This document shows, in pieces, positions 1 through 8,804 of a stretch of DNA of 64,000 nucleotides. Position 1 is the first letter of the stretch; every line of letters starts with the position of its first letter. Both the position numbers and the translations under genes were made by a program. Source of the stretch: Amycolatopsis vancoresmycina (GTDB lineage Bacteria > Actinomycetota > Actinomycetes > Mycobacteriales > Pseudonocardiaceae); contig NZ_JNYY01000003.1 in NCBI RefSeq assembly GCF_000716785.1, positions 1 through 64,000 of the forward strand, given 5' to 3'. Below the pieces are notes generated by a model. That model saw nothing but the letters and a program-made list of their open reading frames with translations. It was not told the origin of the DNA and did not search any database.

Positions 1-98
1 TCCTGGTAGAACGGCGCTTCAGCACCGCTCGATCTACCAGGAGTTCCTCTGCTGCCAGCGGCAACACGCCCACCCGAGCTCAGTTCAGGAACAGGCTC
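1..98. other. possible edge of an insertion sequence, no intact gene
   Basis: No complete gene is seen in the first 266 bases. Bases 1-10 and 33-42 form an exact 10-bp inverted repeat. Bases 71-98, read outward on the minus strand, begin GAGCCTGTTCCTGAACTGAG. This resembles the terminal repeats of IS5-family elements, and it is followed by TTAG, which could be part of a target duplication. A short minus-strand frame runs off the left edge. The transposase itself would lie outside the window, so the assignment is weak and rests only on the look of the terminus. Confidence 0.2.
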
Positions 99-206
99 TT
101 AGAACACTGTTTCTCACTCACGAGAGGCCGCGGAGCCGCTGACTTGATGCACGACCGTGGAGTCCTGCCCACCGCCTCCCTGGCCCGTCCCTCGGCGATG
201 AGCCGG

Positions 207-250
207 AAACGACGAGTGGCCCCACCGTTCGGTGGGGCCACTCGTCGTTT
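207..250 (-). terminator. strong hairpin terminator of the MFS exporter gene
   Basis: Bases 207-226 and 231-250 are a perfect 20-bp inverted repeat around the loop GTTC. The outer arms are AAAC and GTTT, so the transcript on either strand ends in a U-containing arm. It sits 17 bases past the stop codon of the leftward exporter gene. Confidence 0.85.
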
Positions 251-266
251 TACGGGTGTAGCGGGA

Positions 267-1865
267 TCAGACCGCGGGGCTCGACACCTGGTCGCCCTGC
301 TCGCCTGCGGGCGCCTCCTCCGGCGGCGGCGGCGCCTCGCCGCCGCCCTGGCCGCCCAGCGGCGCGATCGCCCGCAGGGTGGCGTACGTCAGCGCAGCCA
401 GTGCGACGAACGCGACCGCGCAGACCGTCGCCGTCAGGGAGACCGACGAGTTGAACGCGTCACGGGCGGTGGTCAGCACGGAGTTCGCCAGATCGCCGGG
501 AAGCTTCGCGGACGCGACGAACGCTCCCGCGATGCTCTCGTGCGCCTGGCCGGCCGCGTCCGACGGGACGTTCGCCGGCACGGTGACCTTGGACTGGTAC
601 ACGGCCGCGGCGAGGCTGCCGAGGGTCGCGATGCCCAGTGCCACCCCGAGCTCGCCGCCGGTGGAGGCCAGCGAGGCCGCCGAGCCCGCCCGCTCCGGCG
701 GGGACGCCCGCATCACCAGCTGGCTGATCAGCGGGCCGGCCGGGCTCACGCCGAAGAACACGATGCTCAGCCCGAGGATCAGGGTGCCGATCCCGCCGAC
801 GCTGAGCTGCGTGAGCACCACCATGCCGATGGCGGCGATGATCGTGCCACCCATCAGGATGAAGGCCGGCCGGATCTTCGCCGACAGGTTCGTCACGATC
901 TGGATGCCGATCACCAGCGCGAACGATGGCACCAGCATCCACAACCCGGCCGCCAGCGGCGACAGGTCGTCGACCAGCTGCATGTGCTGGGTGAGCAGGA
1001 AGGCCGAGCCGCCCTGGACCGACGAGACCAGCAGGCTCAGGATCAGCGCGCCGCTCACCGCGGGGATCGCGAACAGCCGGATGTCCAGCAGCGGGCTGGC
1101 GAGCCCGCGCTGGCGCAGGACGAACACGACGCCGAAGACCACGCCGACGACCACCGCGACGACCGGCCAGACGCCGAAGCCGGACCGCGCCAGCTCCTTC
1201 AGGCCGTAGATGAACGGCAGGATCGCCGCCAGCGAAAGCGCGACGCTGAACAGGTCGAGGCGTCCCGCGTGCGGGTTCTTGGATTCCGGCAGCAGTGCCG
1301 GACCGGCCGCCAGCAGCAGGATCATGACCGGCACGCCGATCAGGAACACCGAGCCCCACCAGAAGGAGTTCAGCAGGGCGCCACCGATCACCGGGCCCAG
1401 CGCCAGGCCGGCCATCATCGAGGTGGACCACACCCCGATCGCCGCCATCATCTGCTTGGGGTTCGGGAACATGTTCATGATCAGTGCCAATGTCGATGGC
1501 ATGATCGTCGCACCCGCTATCCCCATCAACGCCCGGGCGATGATGAGCATCTCGGTGTTCTGCGAGTAGGCCGCGACGATGGACAGGATCCCGAACGCCG
1601 CGGCACCGATGAGCAGCAACCGGCGCCTGCCGATCCGGTCACCCAGTGTCCCCATGGTGACGAGGAAGCCCGCGATCAGGAAGCCGTAGATGTCCGTGAT
1701 CCACAGCTGTTCCATCCCGCTCGCGTGGAGGTCCTCGCTCAGCTTCGGCACGGCCAGGTACAGCACACCATTGTCGAGCATCGTCAACATGGTGGGCAGC
1801 GCGAGCACCGCAAGCCCGATCCATTCCCGCCGCCCCGCCAGTGGCGGGGCTTGTGCGCCAGTCAC
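267..1865 (-). CDS. MFS drug exporter, DHA2 family (14-TM)
   Basis: The gene encodes an integral membrane proton-driven exporter of the EmrB/QacA (DHA2) class. About 14 hydrophobic helices are visible, and the first inter-helix loop contains the MFS motif around GDRIGRRR. Start: GTG at 1865 (protein begins MTGAQAPPL), preceded by AGAGGAAAAG at good spacing; a GTG 27 bases upstream would give 541 residues. The C-terminus is a hydrophilic Gly/Glu/Pro-rich tail. Position at the left edge of the biosynthetic cluster, divergent from the glycosyltransferase, suggests export or self-resistance for the cluster product. That role is inferred; substrate specificity cannot be read from the sequence. Confidence 0.88.
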   Translation of the reverse strand: MTGAQAPPLAGRREWIGLAVLALPTMLTMLDNGVLYLAVPKLSEDLHASGMEQLWITDIYGFLIAGFLVTMGTLGDRIGRRRLLLIGAAAFGILSIVAAYSQNTEMLIIARALMGIAGATIMPSTLALIMNMFPNPKQMMAAIGVWSTSMMAGLALGPVIGGALLNSFWWGSVFLIGVPVMILLLAAGPALLPESKNPHAGRLDLFSVALSLAAILPFIYGLKELARSGFGVWPVVAVVVGVVFGVVFVLRQRGLASPLLDIRLFAIPAVSGALILSLLVSSVQGGSAFLLTQHMQLVDDLSPLAAGLWMLVPSFALVIGIQIVTNLSAKIRPAFILMGGTIIAAIGMVVLTQLSVGGIGTLILGLSIVFFGVSPAGPLISQLVMRASPPERAGSAASLASTGGELGVALGIATLGSLAAAVYQSKVTVPANVPSDAAGQAHESIAGAFVASAKLPGDLANSVLTTARDAFNSSVSLTATVCAVAFVALAALTYATLRAIAPLGGQGGGEAPPPPEEAPAGEQGDQVSSPAV

Positions 1866-2308
1866 GTTTCTTTTCCTCTCGTCAACGACCACTGCGTTGG
1901 GTTCAGTGCTCTGCCGGATGCCCGCTTCGGATGCCGCTTGTGCGACGGAGCGCGTCCATTCTCGTGGAGACCCCCGGTTCGCGCCATCTTCTGGAATGCG
2001 CTGTTCGCCCGATCTCGCGGACCGGGTGCGCGGTTTCCGAGGCGCCCGCGGCGGGCATTCGCGCCGACATTCGCGTCGTGCGTCGCACGAGTGTCGGGAT
2101 GCCGGCGCCGGTCACCCTGTCCTCCTGTCAAGAGGCTGTTTCCTGCACGTCACCCGACCATCCCGCGGCGGCCGGATGGCCGCATCTCCGGCGTTGCGAG
2201 CACGCCGCAGTCGCGGAGAGGTGCCGGCGTGCGGCCGGGCGTTAGGGTCCGACGGGGTACATCGGCTTCGTGCGGGAACCGCACGGCGGCCCGGACGGGG
2301 AGACACGG
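1866..2308. promoter_or_regulatory. divergent intergenic region (exporter / glycosyltransferase)
   Basis: This stretch of 443 bases between two divergent genes shows no convincing reading frame. It must hold the promoters of both the exporter and the glycosyltransferase. I could not pick out a reliable -10/-35 pair or a clear operator palindrome. Confidence 0.45.
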
Positions 2309-3457
2309 ATGCGGATACTGTTCACGTCGGTGGCCCTGTGCGGGCATTTCTACCCGCTGGTCCCACTGGCGTGGACGTTCCGCGGGCTCGGCCACGAGGT
2401 GCTGGTGGCGGTCGCGGACGACTTCGTCCCCGAGGTGCTCCGCGCCGGTCTCCCGTCCGTCTCATGTGGACCCGCGGCGGACTTCGCGGGGTTCGCGGCC
2501 GAGGGTGCGACGGAGGCGCTGGCGGCGCGGCGGTACGGCAACGGACGGGTGTTCGGCCGCAACGCGGCACGCAACCTGCCCGGCCTGCTGTCCATCGTGG
2601 AGTCGTGGCGCCCGGACCTGGTGCTCAGCGAGCGGGCGGAAGCGGCCGGTCCGGTGGCCGCGTCGGTGTCCGGGGTGCCTTCGGTCGAGTTGCAGTGGGG
2701 GATTCCGCTGCTGGGCGAGTACCGCGCCGCGGCGGAAGACGAGCTCGGGCCGCACCTCGCCCGGCTCGGCGTGCCCGCGGTGCCGCGGCCGGCCACGGTG
2801 CTCAACCCGTGGCCGCCCAGCATGCGCCTGGCCCACGCCCACACCCAGCGCCGGATGCGCAACGTGCCCTACGACGGCCAGGCCCGGGTGCCCGGCTGGG
2901 TGTGGCAGCCGAGGAGCCGGCCGCGGATCTGCCTCACGCTGGGCACCGTGCTGCCCCGGCTCGGCCTCGACGGGATGTCGGAGATCGTCATCCCGATGCT
3001 GCAGGCGCTCGCCCGGCTCGACGTGGACGTGGTGGTGGCCGTCGAGGACGCGGTCGCCGCGGGCTGGCCCCCGTTGCCTGCCGTGGCCACCCACGTCGGC
3101 CGGATGCCGCTGTCGCACGTGCTCCGCGCCTGCGACGTCGCCATCCACCACGGTGGTCAGGGCACCGCGCTGACGGCCCTCGGTGCGGGGAAGCCGCAGC
3201 TGGTGCTGCCGGTGTTCGACGACCAGCTGGACAACGCCGCGGCGGTGGTCGCGGCGGGGGCCGGCCTGCAGCTGCCGCCGGGCGAGGTCCACCCGGGCAC
3301 GGTGGCGGACCGGTGTGCGGAACTGCTCGGGCGGCAGCGGTTCCGGCAGGCCGCCGCCGGAATCGCCGCCGAAATCGAAACCCAGCCGTCCCTGGCCGAC
3401 GTGGCCGGCGATTTGGTGGCACTGGCCGGGGCCGCCCGCAGGAAGAACGCCGCCTGA
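2309..3457 (+). CDS. GT1 glycosyltransferase (macrolide/antibiotic type)
   Basis: This 382-residue GT-B fold enzyme of family GT1 would transfer a sugar from a nucleotide donor to a hydroxylated natural product in the cytoplasm. The N-terminus MRILFTSVALCGHFYPLVPL is typical of the EryCIII/CalG-type antibiotic glycosyltransferases, with the acceptor-site histidine in the first loop. The donor-binding C-terminal half carries HHGGQGTALTALGAGKPQLV, the expected HxGGxGT signature. ATG 2309 was chosen because homologues begin there; an in-frame start 39 bases upstream lacks family similarity. The cluster contains no TDP-deoxysugar genes, so the donor sugar is unknown. The gene implies that the mature product is glycosylated. 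Confidence 0.85.
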   Translation: MRILFTSVALCGHFYPLVPLAWTFRGLGHEVLVAVADDFVPEVLRAGLPSVSCGPAADFAGFAAEGATEALAARRYGNGRVFGRNAARNLPGLLSIVESWRPDLVLSERAEAAGPVAASVSGVPSVELQWGIPLLGEYRAAAEDELGPHLARLGVPAVPRPATVLNPWPPSMRLAHAHTQRRMRNVPYDGQARVPGWVWQPRSRPRICLTLGTVLPRLGLDGMSEIVIPMLQALARLDVDVVVAVEDAVAAGWPPLPAVATHVGRMPLSHVLRACDVAIHHGGQGTALTALGAGKPQLVLPVFDDQLDNAAAVVAAGAGLQLPPGEVHPGTVADRCAELLGRQRFRQAAAGIAAEIETQPSLADVAGDLVALAGAARRKNAA

Positions 3458-3602
3458 TCCGCCGCACTGGCGCGTGCCTTCGGAATACGTTTGTTCTTTT
3501 CGGAACCGCAATTTCGGAGGTGTGGCGGACCCGGTCACCCATTATCCTCTGGGCGAGCGCGGCCGGCTCACCGTCGCGCACCATGCGAAAGGACGCGGGA
3601 TC

Positions 3603-4172
3603 TTGGGAGACGTTGTTGTCGATATCACGGTGTCTTTGGACGGGTTCATCGCCAAGCCGGACGGTGATGTGACGCGTCTTCACCGGTGGGCGCGCGAGGG
3701 CGCGGGCGCCGAGGCCGAGTACACCGATGAGGCCCGGGAACTCTTCAAAGCGGACGAGTTCGGTGCGGTCGTCGCCGGCCGGCGCACGTTCGACCAATCC
3801 GGCGCGTGGGACGGAAATCCGCCGATCCCGGTGCCCTACGTCATCCTTTCGCACGATGTGCCGGAAAAGGTGGCGACCGGGGAGTGGTCGAGGTTCGTGT
3901 TCGTTTCCGGTGGCATCGAAGCCGCGATGGCCGAGGCGCAGAAGATCGCCGACGGCCGTGCGGTGGCGGTGATGGGTGGCGCCGACGTCATCCAGCAGTG
4001 CCTCGACGCGGGTTTGGTCGACGTGGTGTCCCTGCACGTCGTGCCGGTGCTGCTCGGCTCGGGCATCCGGTTGTTCGGCGACGACTCCGGTCAGCGGGAG
4101 CTCGAGCTCGTCAGCACGAGGAAGGGGCCGGAGACCTTCCGGATGCACTACCGGGTCGTCAAGCAGCCGTAG
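3603..4172 (+). CDS. RibD C-terminal / DHFR-like reductase
   Basis: A 189-residue single-domain protein of the RibD C-terminal (dihydrofolate-reductase-like) family, which are NADPH-binding reductases often of unknown substrate. It shows the N-terminal strand VVVDITVSLDGFIA, the central VVAGRRTFD segment and the MGGADVIQQCL dinucleotide-binding stretch. The start is the TTG at 3603, preceded by AAAGGA; the upstream frame overlaps the glycosyltransferase gene and is not similar to the family. It is separated by only 10 bases from the convergent aminotransferase. Many such genes are general accessory enzymes, so membership of the cluster pathway is uncertain. Confidence 0.78.
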   Translation: MGDVVVDITVSLDGFIAKPDGDVTRLHRWAREGAGAEAEYTDEARELFKADEFGAVVAGRRTFDQSGAWDGNPPIPVPYVILSHDVPEKVATGEWSRFVFVSGGIEAAMAEAQKIADGRAVAVMGGADVIQQCLDAGLVDVVSLHVVPVLLGSGIRLFGDDSGQRELELVSTRKGPETFRMHYRVVKQP

Positions 4173-4182
4173 CCGGGGCGCC

Positions 4183-5472
4183 TCAGGCGTTCTCGACGAC
4201 GAGCCGGGACAGCCGCCGCACGCCCTCCGCGATCTGCTCCGCTTCGAGGTAGCTGCAGGACAGCCGGATCCCGTGGTGGCTGCCGTCGGCGTAGAAGAAG
4301 CTCATCGGGGTCCACAGGACGCCGTACTGCTCCGCCGAGCGTTCGAGCAGCTTTTCGTCGGCCGGGAACGGCACGTCCACGACCGCGAAAAACCCGCCGC
4401 TCGGCACGTTCCACCGCACCCCGCGCTCGCCGCGGTCCGGCTGCGGGAAGTGCTCCTCGAGCGCGGCGAGCAGGGTGCGCAGGTTGTTCCGGTAGAACGC
4501 GACCTTGTCCCGGTTGGCGGTGCGCAGGCTGCAGCCCGACTCGACGAGGACACCGCCGATGACGGCCTGCGAGATCGGCGAGGTGTTCACGGTCACCATG
4601 CTCTTGATGGCCGACATCTCGTCGGCGAGCAGGGTGCGCCCGCCCTCCTCGCCGACCACGGCCTGGTCGGCGACGAGGAAGCCGACCCGGGCGCCGGGGA
4701 AGCACGACTTGGCGAACGAGCCGAGGTAGATCACGCGGCCCCCGGTGTCCAGCGACTTCAGCGTCGGGCGCGGCTCGTCGTCCAGGCCGAACAGGCCGTA
4801 CGGGTCGTCCTCGAGCAGCAGCAGGTCCTGCTCGTCCGCGACGTCGAGCAGCCGGCGGCGGGTCGCCACGGGCAGCGAGACGCCGGACGGGTTGGAGAAG
4901 TTCGGCACGAGGTAGAGCGCGCGCGGCCGCTTGCCCGCCGCGCGGACCTCCCGCGCGACCTCGGAGACGGTCTGCGGGTCGAGCCCGGCCGGGGTTTCCG
5001 GCACCGGAACGACCTCCACGCCGAGGATCCGGGCGGCGCCGGTCAGCCCGACGTAACAGGGATCGGCCGCGAGGACGACGTCGTCCGGTCCCGCGCACAG
5101 CGCGCGCAGCGCGATGATCATGGCTTCCTGGCAGCCCGCGGTGACCATCACCGACTCCGCGGGCACCGCGATGCCCTCGTCGATCTCGAGCATCCGGGCG
5201 ATCAGCTCCCCGAGCTGGCCGTTGGTGCGCCCGTACTGCAGCAGCAGACCGCGCACCCGCTCCTCGCCGAGGCCGCGTCCGCGCAGGTGGTCCACATAGG
5301 ACTGCTGGTACCGCGCGATGTCCTCGACCGAGTAGAACCCGTCGTACGGCCGGCCCGCGGCGAGCGAGATCGCGTCCGGGTACCGGCCGGCGATCTCGTT
5401 GAGGAAGTTCATCGACGTCGCCGCCGGGTCGGAGATCGAGACGTGCAGGTCGGCGCGGTACAGCTCAAGCAT
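4183..5472 (-). CDS. hpgT: class I/II aminotransferase, HpgT-like (arylglycine aminotransferase)
   Basis: A PLP-dependent fold-type I aminotransferase of 429 residues. The catalytic lysine is K255 in GSFAKSCFPGARVG, the Asn-Pro loop is PNFSNPSG (about 191-197), and the phosphate-binding region lies near TAGCQEA (111-117). The sequence has no N-terminal helix-turn-helix, so it is not a MocR regulator. Its N-terminus (SDPAATSMNFLNE) and C-terminal GVLWTPMSFFY stretch match what I recall of HpgT, which converts 4-hydroxyphenylglyoxylate to L-4-hydroxyphenylglycine. The presence of 4-hydroxymandelate synthase and a hydroxyacid dehydrogenase nearby supports this. The start ATG overlaps the racemase stop by 8 bases, indicating co-translation. 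Confidence 0.78.
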   Translation of the reverse strand: MLELYRADLHVSISDPAATSMNFLNEIAGRYPDAISLAAGRPYDGFYSVEDIARYQQSYVDHLRGRGLGEERVRGLLLQYGRTNGQLGELIARMLEIDEGIAVPAESVMVTAGCQEAMIIALRALCAGPDDVVLAADPCYVGLTGAARILGVEVVPVPETPAGLDPQTVSEVAREVRAAGKRPRALYLVPNFSNPSGVSLPVATRRRLLDVADEQDLLLLEDDPYGLFGLDDEPRPTLKSLDTGGRVIYLGSFAKSCFPGARVGFLVADQAVVGEEGGRTLLADEMSAIKSMVTVNTSPISQAVIGGVLVESGCSLRTANRDKVAFYRNNLRTLLAALEEHFPQPDRGERGVRWNVPSGGFFAVVDVPFPADEKLLERSAEQYGVLWTPMSFFYADGSHHGIRLSCSYLEAEQIAEGVRRLSRLVVENA

Positions 5473-6139
5473 GGTTCTCCGATCCGGTGGCGGCCAGCGT
5501 GGTCAGCTCGACGAGGCGGCTGCCGACGTCGAAGACGGGCAGGTCGCAGGCGGCGGTGACGAACGGCAGGACGGTCGTGAAGTGCGTGCAGGCGAGGACG
5601 ACGGCGTCGAGCCCGAGTCGTTCGGCGAGGCGCAGCGTGGTCGGCAGGTGTGAGGCGGCGAAGGCCGCTTCGGGGTCACCGGCCTCGATCCCGCGCACCA
5701 GCGCGGGATCCGACACGCCGAGCATCCGGTGCCCGGGAGCGGTCCGCCACGCGGTGCGCTCGACCCCGAGGACGGCCTGCGCGTTCCCGGTGACGACCAG
5801 CGACGAGCCCAGCTTCGGCAGCAGCTCGCGGTACACGGTGACCGGCGAGATCACCGGCACGGCCGCGTCGTCGTGGTCGACCACCGCGGACAGCGAGTTG
5901 CAGAACAGCATCGCGAGGCCGGTACCGCCGTCGCGCAGCTCGGCCAGGCACCGGTGGAACGCGGCCGCCAGGCCGGCCGGATCCTGGTACTGCAACGCGT
6001 CCTGCTCGTCCGGTGACCCCGCCATGGCGTGCGGCCGCGCGGGCAGCCCCGCTTCCCGCAGCAGCTCGGCACCGAGCCCGGAGTCGTACGGGGTGCCGGC
6101 GATCACCGCCACCGGGAACGGCCCGCCGTCGAACGCCAT
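5465..6139 (-). CDS. aspartate/glutamate racemase family protein
   Basis: A 224-residue member of the cofactor-independent Asp/Glu racemase superfamily (also containing hydantoin racemase and arylmalonate decarboxylase). Both catalytic cysteines appear present: one in MLFCNSLS, the other in VLACTHF. Two-cysteine members usually epimerise an alpha carbon. Start ATG 6139 is preceded by GGAGG at 6-base spacing; the frame stays open far upstream but that part is antisense to nothing family-like and overlaps the dehydrogenase gene. It lies between the dehydrogenase and the HpgT-like gene in one leftward operon, so I infer that it may epimerise the arylglycine or another acid of this pathway. Aspartate or glutamate as substrate remains possible. 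Confidence 0.8.
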   Translation of the reverse strand: MAFDGGPFPVAVIAGTPYDSGLGAELLREAGLPARPHAMAGSPDEQDALQYQDPAGLAAAFHRCLAELRDGGTGLAMLFCNSLSAVVDHDDAAVPVISPVTVYRELLPKLGSSLVVTGNAQAVLGVERTAWRTAPGHRMLGVSDPALVRGIEAGDPEAAFAASHLPTTLRLAERLGLDAVVLACTHFTTVLPFVTAACDLPVFDVGSRLVELTTLAATGSENHA

Positions 6140-6216
6140 TGCCGCCTCCTGTCCGTGCACAGCCTCTTCCCGGATGCTGCCAGCCGGGACGTCCGGCGCC
6201 GTCTCCCCGTGTGCCG

Positions 6217-7620
6217 TCAGTCCGGCGCGATCACCTTGCCGGGGTTGAGGATCCCGGCCGGGTCGAGCGCGGCCTTCAGCGCCCGGTGGACCCGCACGCC
6301 GACGGGACCGAGCTCGCGCGCGAGCCAGTCCCGCTTGAGCAGGCCGACGCCGTGCTCGCCGGTGCAGGTGCCGCCCAGCGCCAGGCCCAGCCGCATGATC
6401 TCGTCGAAGACCAGCCGCCCCCGGTCCACCCCGGCCGGATCGGCCAGGTCGACCACGATCACCGGGTGGAGGTTCCCGTCGCCGGCGTGCCCGACCACAC
6501 CCACCAGGACGCCGTGCCGTGCGGAGATCTCTTCGACGCCGACCACGAGGTCGACGATCCGCGACCGCGGCACCGCGACGTCGTCCACGACGAGGCCGCC
6601 CCGGCCGTCCGGGAACGCCTGCGCCGCAAGCTGTTCCATCGCCGGGTGGGCGAGCCGGCGGGCGGCGGTCAGCGCCTCGGCCTCGACCGCGTCGCCGGCG
6701 ACGTACAGCTCGCTCGCGCCGGCCGCCCGGCAGCACTCGGCGATCCGGTCGAGGTCGGCGCCGGCGTGCTCGCCGGTGTCGGTGGCGATCAGCAGCATCG
6801 CCGCGGCTTCGGTGTCCAAGCCCATCGGCCGGTACGCCTCGATCGCCCGCAGGTGCGTGCGGTCGAGCAGCTCCAGCATGCTCGGCACGTGGCCGGCGGC
6901 GGTCACCGCGGACACGGCCTGCCCGGCGGCCGCCACCGTCGGGTACACCGCCACCAGCGTCCGGGTTTCCGCGGGCGCGGGCCGGAGCCGGACGGTGATC
7001 TCGGTGATGATCCCGAGGGTGCCCTCCGCGCCGACGAACAGCCGGGTCAGGTCGTAGCCCGCGACGCCCTTCACCGTGCGGCGGCCGCAGCGCAGCACCT
7101 CGCCGTCGGCGAGCACGACTTCCAGGCCCAGCACGTATTCGCCGGTGACGCCGTACTTGACGCAGCACATCCCGCCGGCGTCGGTCGAGACGTTGCCGCC
7201 GATGGTCGAGGACTCCCAGGAGCCGGGGTCCGGCGGGTAGGCCAGGCCCTCCTTGGCGGCGGCCCGGCGCAGCTCGGCGTTGACCACGCCCGGCTGCACG
7301 ACGGCGATCCGCTCCGCCGGGTCGATCTCGAGGATGCGGTTCAGCCCGGTCAGCGACACGACCAGGGCTCCGTCGACCGCGTTGGCCGCGCCGGCCAGCC
7401 CGGTCCGCGCCCCCTGGGGGACGACGGGCACCCCGTGCGCGGCGGCCACCCGGACGGCGGCGGCGACCTCCGCGGTGTCCCGGGGGCGCACCACGGCGAG
7501 CGGGGTGCCGGCGTCGCAGAGGTCGGCCTCGTCACGGCGGTGGGTGGCGAGCAGGTCCGGGTCGGTGAGCACCCGGTCGGCGGGCAGGACCGCCCGCAGG
7601 TCCTCGACTGGTGATCCCAT
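6217..7620 (-). CDS. FAD-linked 2-hydroxyacid dehydrogenase (GlcD family)
   Basis: A 467-residue flavoprotein of the vanillyl-alcohol-oxidase/GlcD class, which oxidises 2-hydroxy acids to 2-oxo acids. The FAD-binding PP-loop region includes VVPQGARTGLAGAAN and SSTIGGNVSTDAGG; the C-terminal cap has GHAGDGNLHP, GEHGVG and the closing NPGKV motif, all typical. In context its likely substrate is 4-hydroxymandelate, giving 4-hydroxyphenylglyoxylate. Known Hpg pathways use an unrelated FMN enzyme (Hmo) for this step, so this would be a replacement; the assignment is inference. It is the first gene of a three-gene leftward operon; 77 bases separate it from the racemase. Confidence 0.82.
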   Translation of the reverse strand: MGSPVEDLRAVLPADRVLTDPDLLATHRRDEADLCDAGTPLAVVRPRDTAEVAAAVRVAAAHGVPVVPQGARTGLAGAANAVDGALVVSLTGLNRILEIDPAERIAVVQPGVVNAELRRAAAKEGLAYPPDPGSWESSTIGGNVSTDAGGMCCVKYGVTGEYVLGLEVVLADGEVLRCGRRTVKGVAGYDLTRLFVGAEGTLGIITEITVRLRPAPAETRTLVAVYPTVAAAGQAVSAVTAAGHVPSMLELLDRTHLRAIEAYRPMGLDTEAAAMLLIATDTGEHAGADLDRIAECCRAAGASELYVAGDAVEAEALTAARRLAHPAMEQLAAQAFPDGRGGLVVDDVAVPRSRIVDLVVGVEEISARHGVLVGVVGHAGDGNLHPVIVVDLADPAGVDRGRLVFDEIMRLGLALGGTCTGEHGVGLLKRDWLARELGPVGVRVHRALKAALDPAGILNPGKVIAPD

Positions 7621-7714
7621 GGGTCAACGCTAACGAACGACGTCGGCGCGCCTCCAGCTTTCGGCGCGAACTCCGCACCCCGCAGGAACGTGCACCGCGG
7701 TTCGCCGGAAACAG

Positions 7715-7749
7715 CGGTGGCCGGGTGCGCGGAACGCACCCGGCCACCG
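7715..7749 (-). terminator. hairpin terminator of the methyltransferase gene
   Basis: Bases 7715-7729 and 7735-7749 form a perfect 15-bp stem with loop CGGAA. The hairpin lies 35 bases beyond the methyltransferase stop and upstream of the dehydrogenase start, so it probably separates the two leftward transcription units. Confidence 0.75.
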
Positions 7750-7784
7750 GCCGTTCGCTCGTCGACCCCGAGCGGGCCGCGGCG

Positions 7785-8600
7785 CTACGGCTTCCGCGCG
7801 CAGAGGATCAGGTAGCTCACGTCTTCCGGGCCCAGGTGGAACCCGGCCTGCATGCCCGTCCTGATCTCATCGGTCAGCTCCGCGCCGAATTCCTCGCTGA
7901 GGCGGCCGCTCATCTCGTCGTGGTGCTCGAGGTAGCGCCGTCCGCTGTTCACGTACACGCGGCGGCCGCACTGGATCTGCTCCTCGACCACGAAACCCGC
8001 GGACTCGAACTCCTGCACCCAGGCCTCGGCCGTCATGGGCTCGCGGGCCTGGGGGAACGGCTTCTTCGCCTGGGAGGCCTTCGTCGTCTTGATCATCTCG
8101 GAGAAGGCGACGCAGCCGCCGGGCCGGAGCACGCGGTGGAACTCCAGCAGCGCCTTCCCGAGGTCGAAGGCGTTGAAGAGCGACTCGATCGCGACGACGG
8201 CGTCGAAGTGGTTCTCCGGGTGGGTCAGGCCGTGGTAGTCGCCGACCTCGAACCGCACCAGCTCGGACAGGCCGCTTTCGTCGGCACGCGCCTGGGCCCG
8301 AGCGGCTTCGACCGGGCTGATCGTGACGCCGGTGACCCGGGCGCCGTACTCGCCCGCGATGTGGATCGCCGGTGCGCCGAGGCCGCACCCGGCGTCGAGC
8401 AGGTGCTGGTCGCGACGCAGGCCGAGGGTGTCGACGATCTTGCGGGTGAGGCGCCGGGAGGCTTCTTCCAGCGTGGCTTCGTCGCTGTCGTCGTACCAGT
8501 AACCCAGGTGCTGATAGCCGGAGTAGTACTTGTCGGCCATCGGGCTCGAGCCGTCGTAGAACTCGGCGACCTCGGGCGGTGTCCAGCTCAATTCGCTCAC
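7785..8600 (-). CDS. SAM-dependent methyltransferase (RebM-like)
   Basis: A 271-residue class I methyltransferase. The SAM-binding motif I is LLDAGCGLGAPA, followed by the acidic post-I region and the motif LRPGG typical of the ubiE/RebM group. RebM is a sugar O-methyltransferase; relatives methylate O, N or C atoms of natural products, so the position methylated here cannot be named. Start: GTG 8600 with GGGAG six bases upstream. The gene is divergent from HmaS across a 204-base gap and is followed by its own terminator, so it appears to be a single-gene unit within the cluster. Confidence 0.85.
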   Translation of the reverse strand: MSELSWTPPEVAEFYDGSSPMADKYYSGYQHLGYWYDDSDEATLEEASRRLTRKIVDTLGLRRDQHLLDAGCGLGAPAIHIAGEYGARVTGVTISPVEAARAQARADESGLSELVRFEVGDYHGLTHPENHFDAVVAIESLFNAFDLGKALLEFHRVLRPGGCVAFSEMIKTTKASQAKKPFPQAREPMTAEAWVQEFESAGFVVEEQIQCGRRVYVNSGRRYLEHHDEMSGRLSEEFGAELTDEIRTGMQAGFHLGPEDVSYLILCARKP

Positions 8601-8804
8601 GGAATTCTCCCGTCAGGCATGGGGGTCTGAGCACAGCATGCCAATGCGACACGGCGGCCGCGTCTCCTTCGTTGCGTGCCTTCGCCACCCGGAGTGCCGC
8701 CCCGCTGCTCGGCAATCGGAAAGACGTGCCGTGCGTGCGCCGGATGCCAACGTCAGTGGGAGTGTCGAAGGCCAACGTCGGTGGCAGCGCGTGGAGGTTG
8801 GATG
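8601..8804. promoter_or_regulatory. divergent promoter region (methyltransferase / HmaS operon)
   Basis: This gap of 204 bases has no supported gene. It separates the leftward methyltransferase from the rightward HmaS-NRPS operon and should carry both promoters. The only element I can fix is the ribosome binding site GGAGG at 8793-8797, which decides the HmaS start. Confidence 0.5.

Noticed and set aside
144..3173. Very long plus-strand open frame of about 1000 codons opposite the exporter and through the glycosyltransferase
   Set aside because: It is antisense to a clear 14-TM exporter and out of frame with the glycosyltransferase; composition is Arg/His/Gln-rich as expected for shadow frames in GC-rich DNA.
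4183..5472. MocR/GntR-type regulator
   Set aside because: The protein lacks an N-terminal DNA-binding domain and starts directly with the aminotransferase fold.
5465..7168. 567-residue fusion protein containing the racemase
   Set aside because: The N-terminal part overlaps the dehydrogenase gene in another frame; ATG 6139 has a perfect ribosome site and family-like start.
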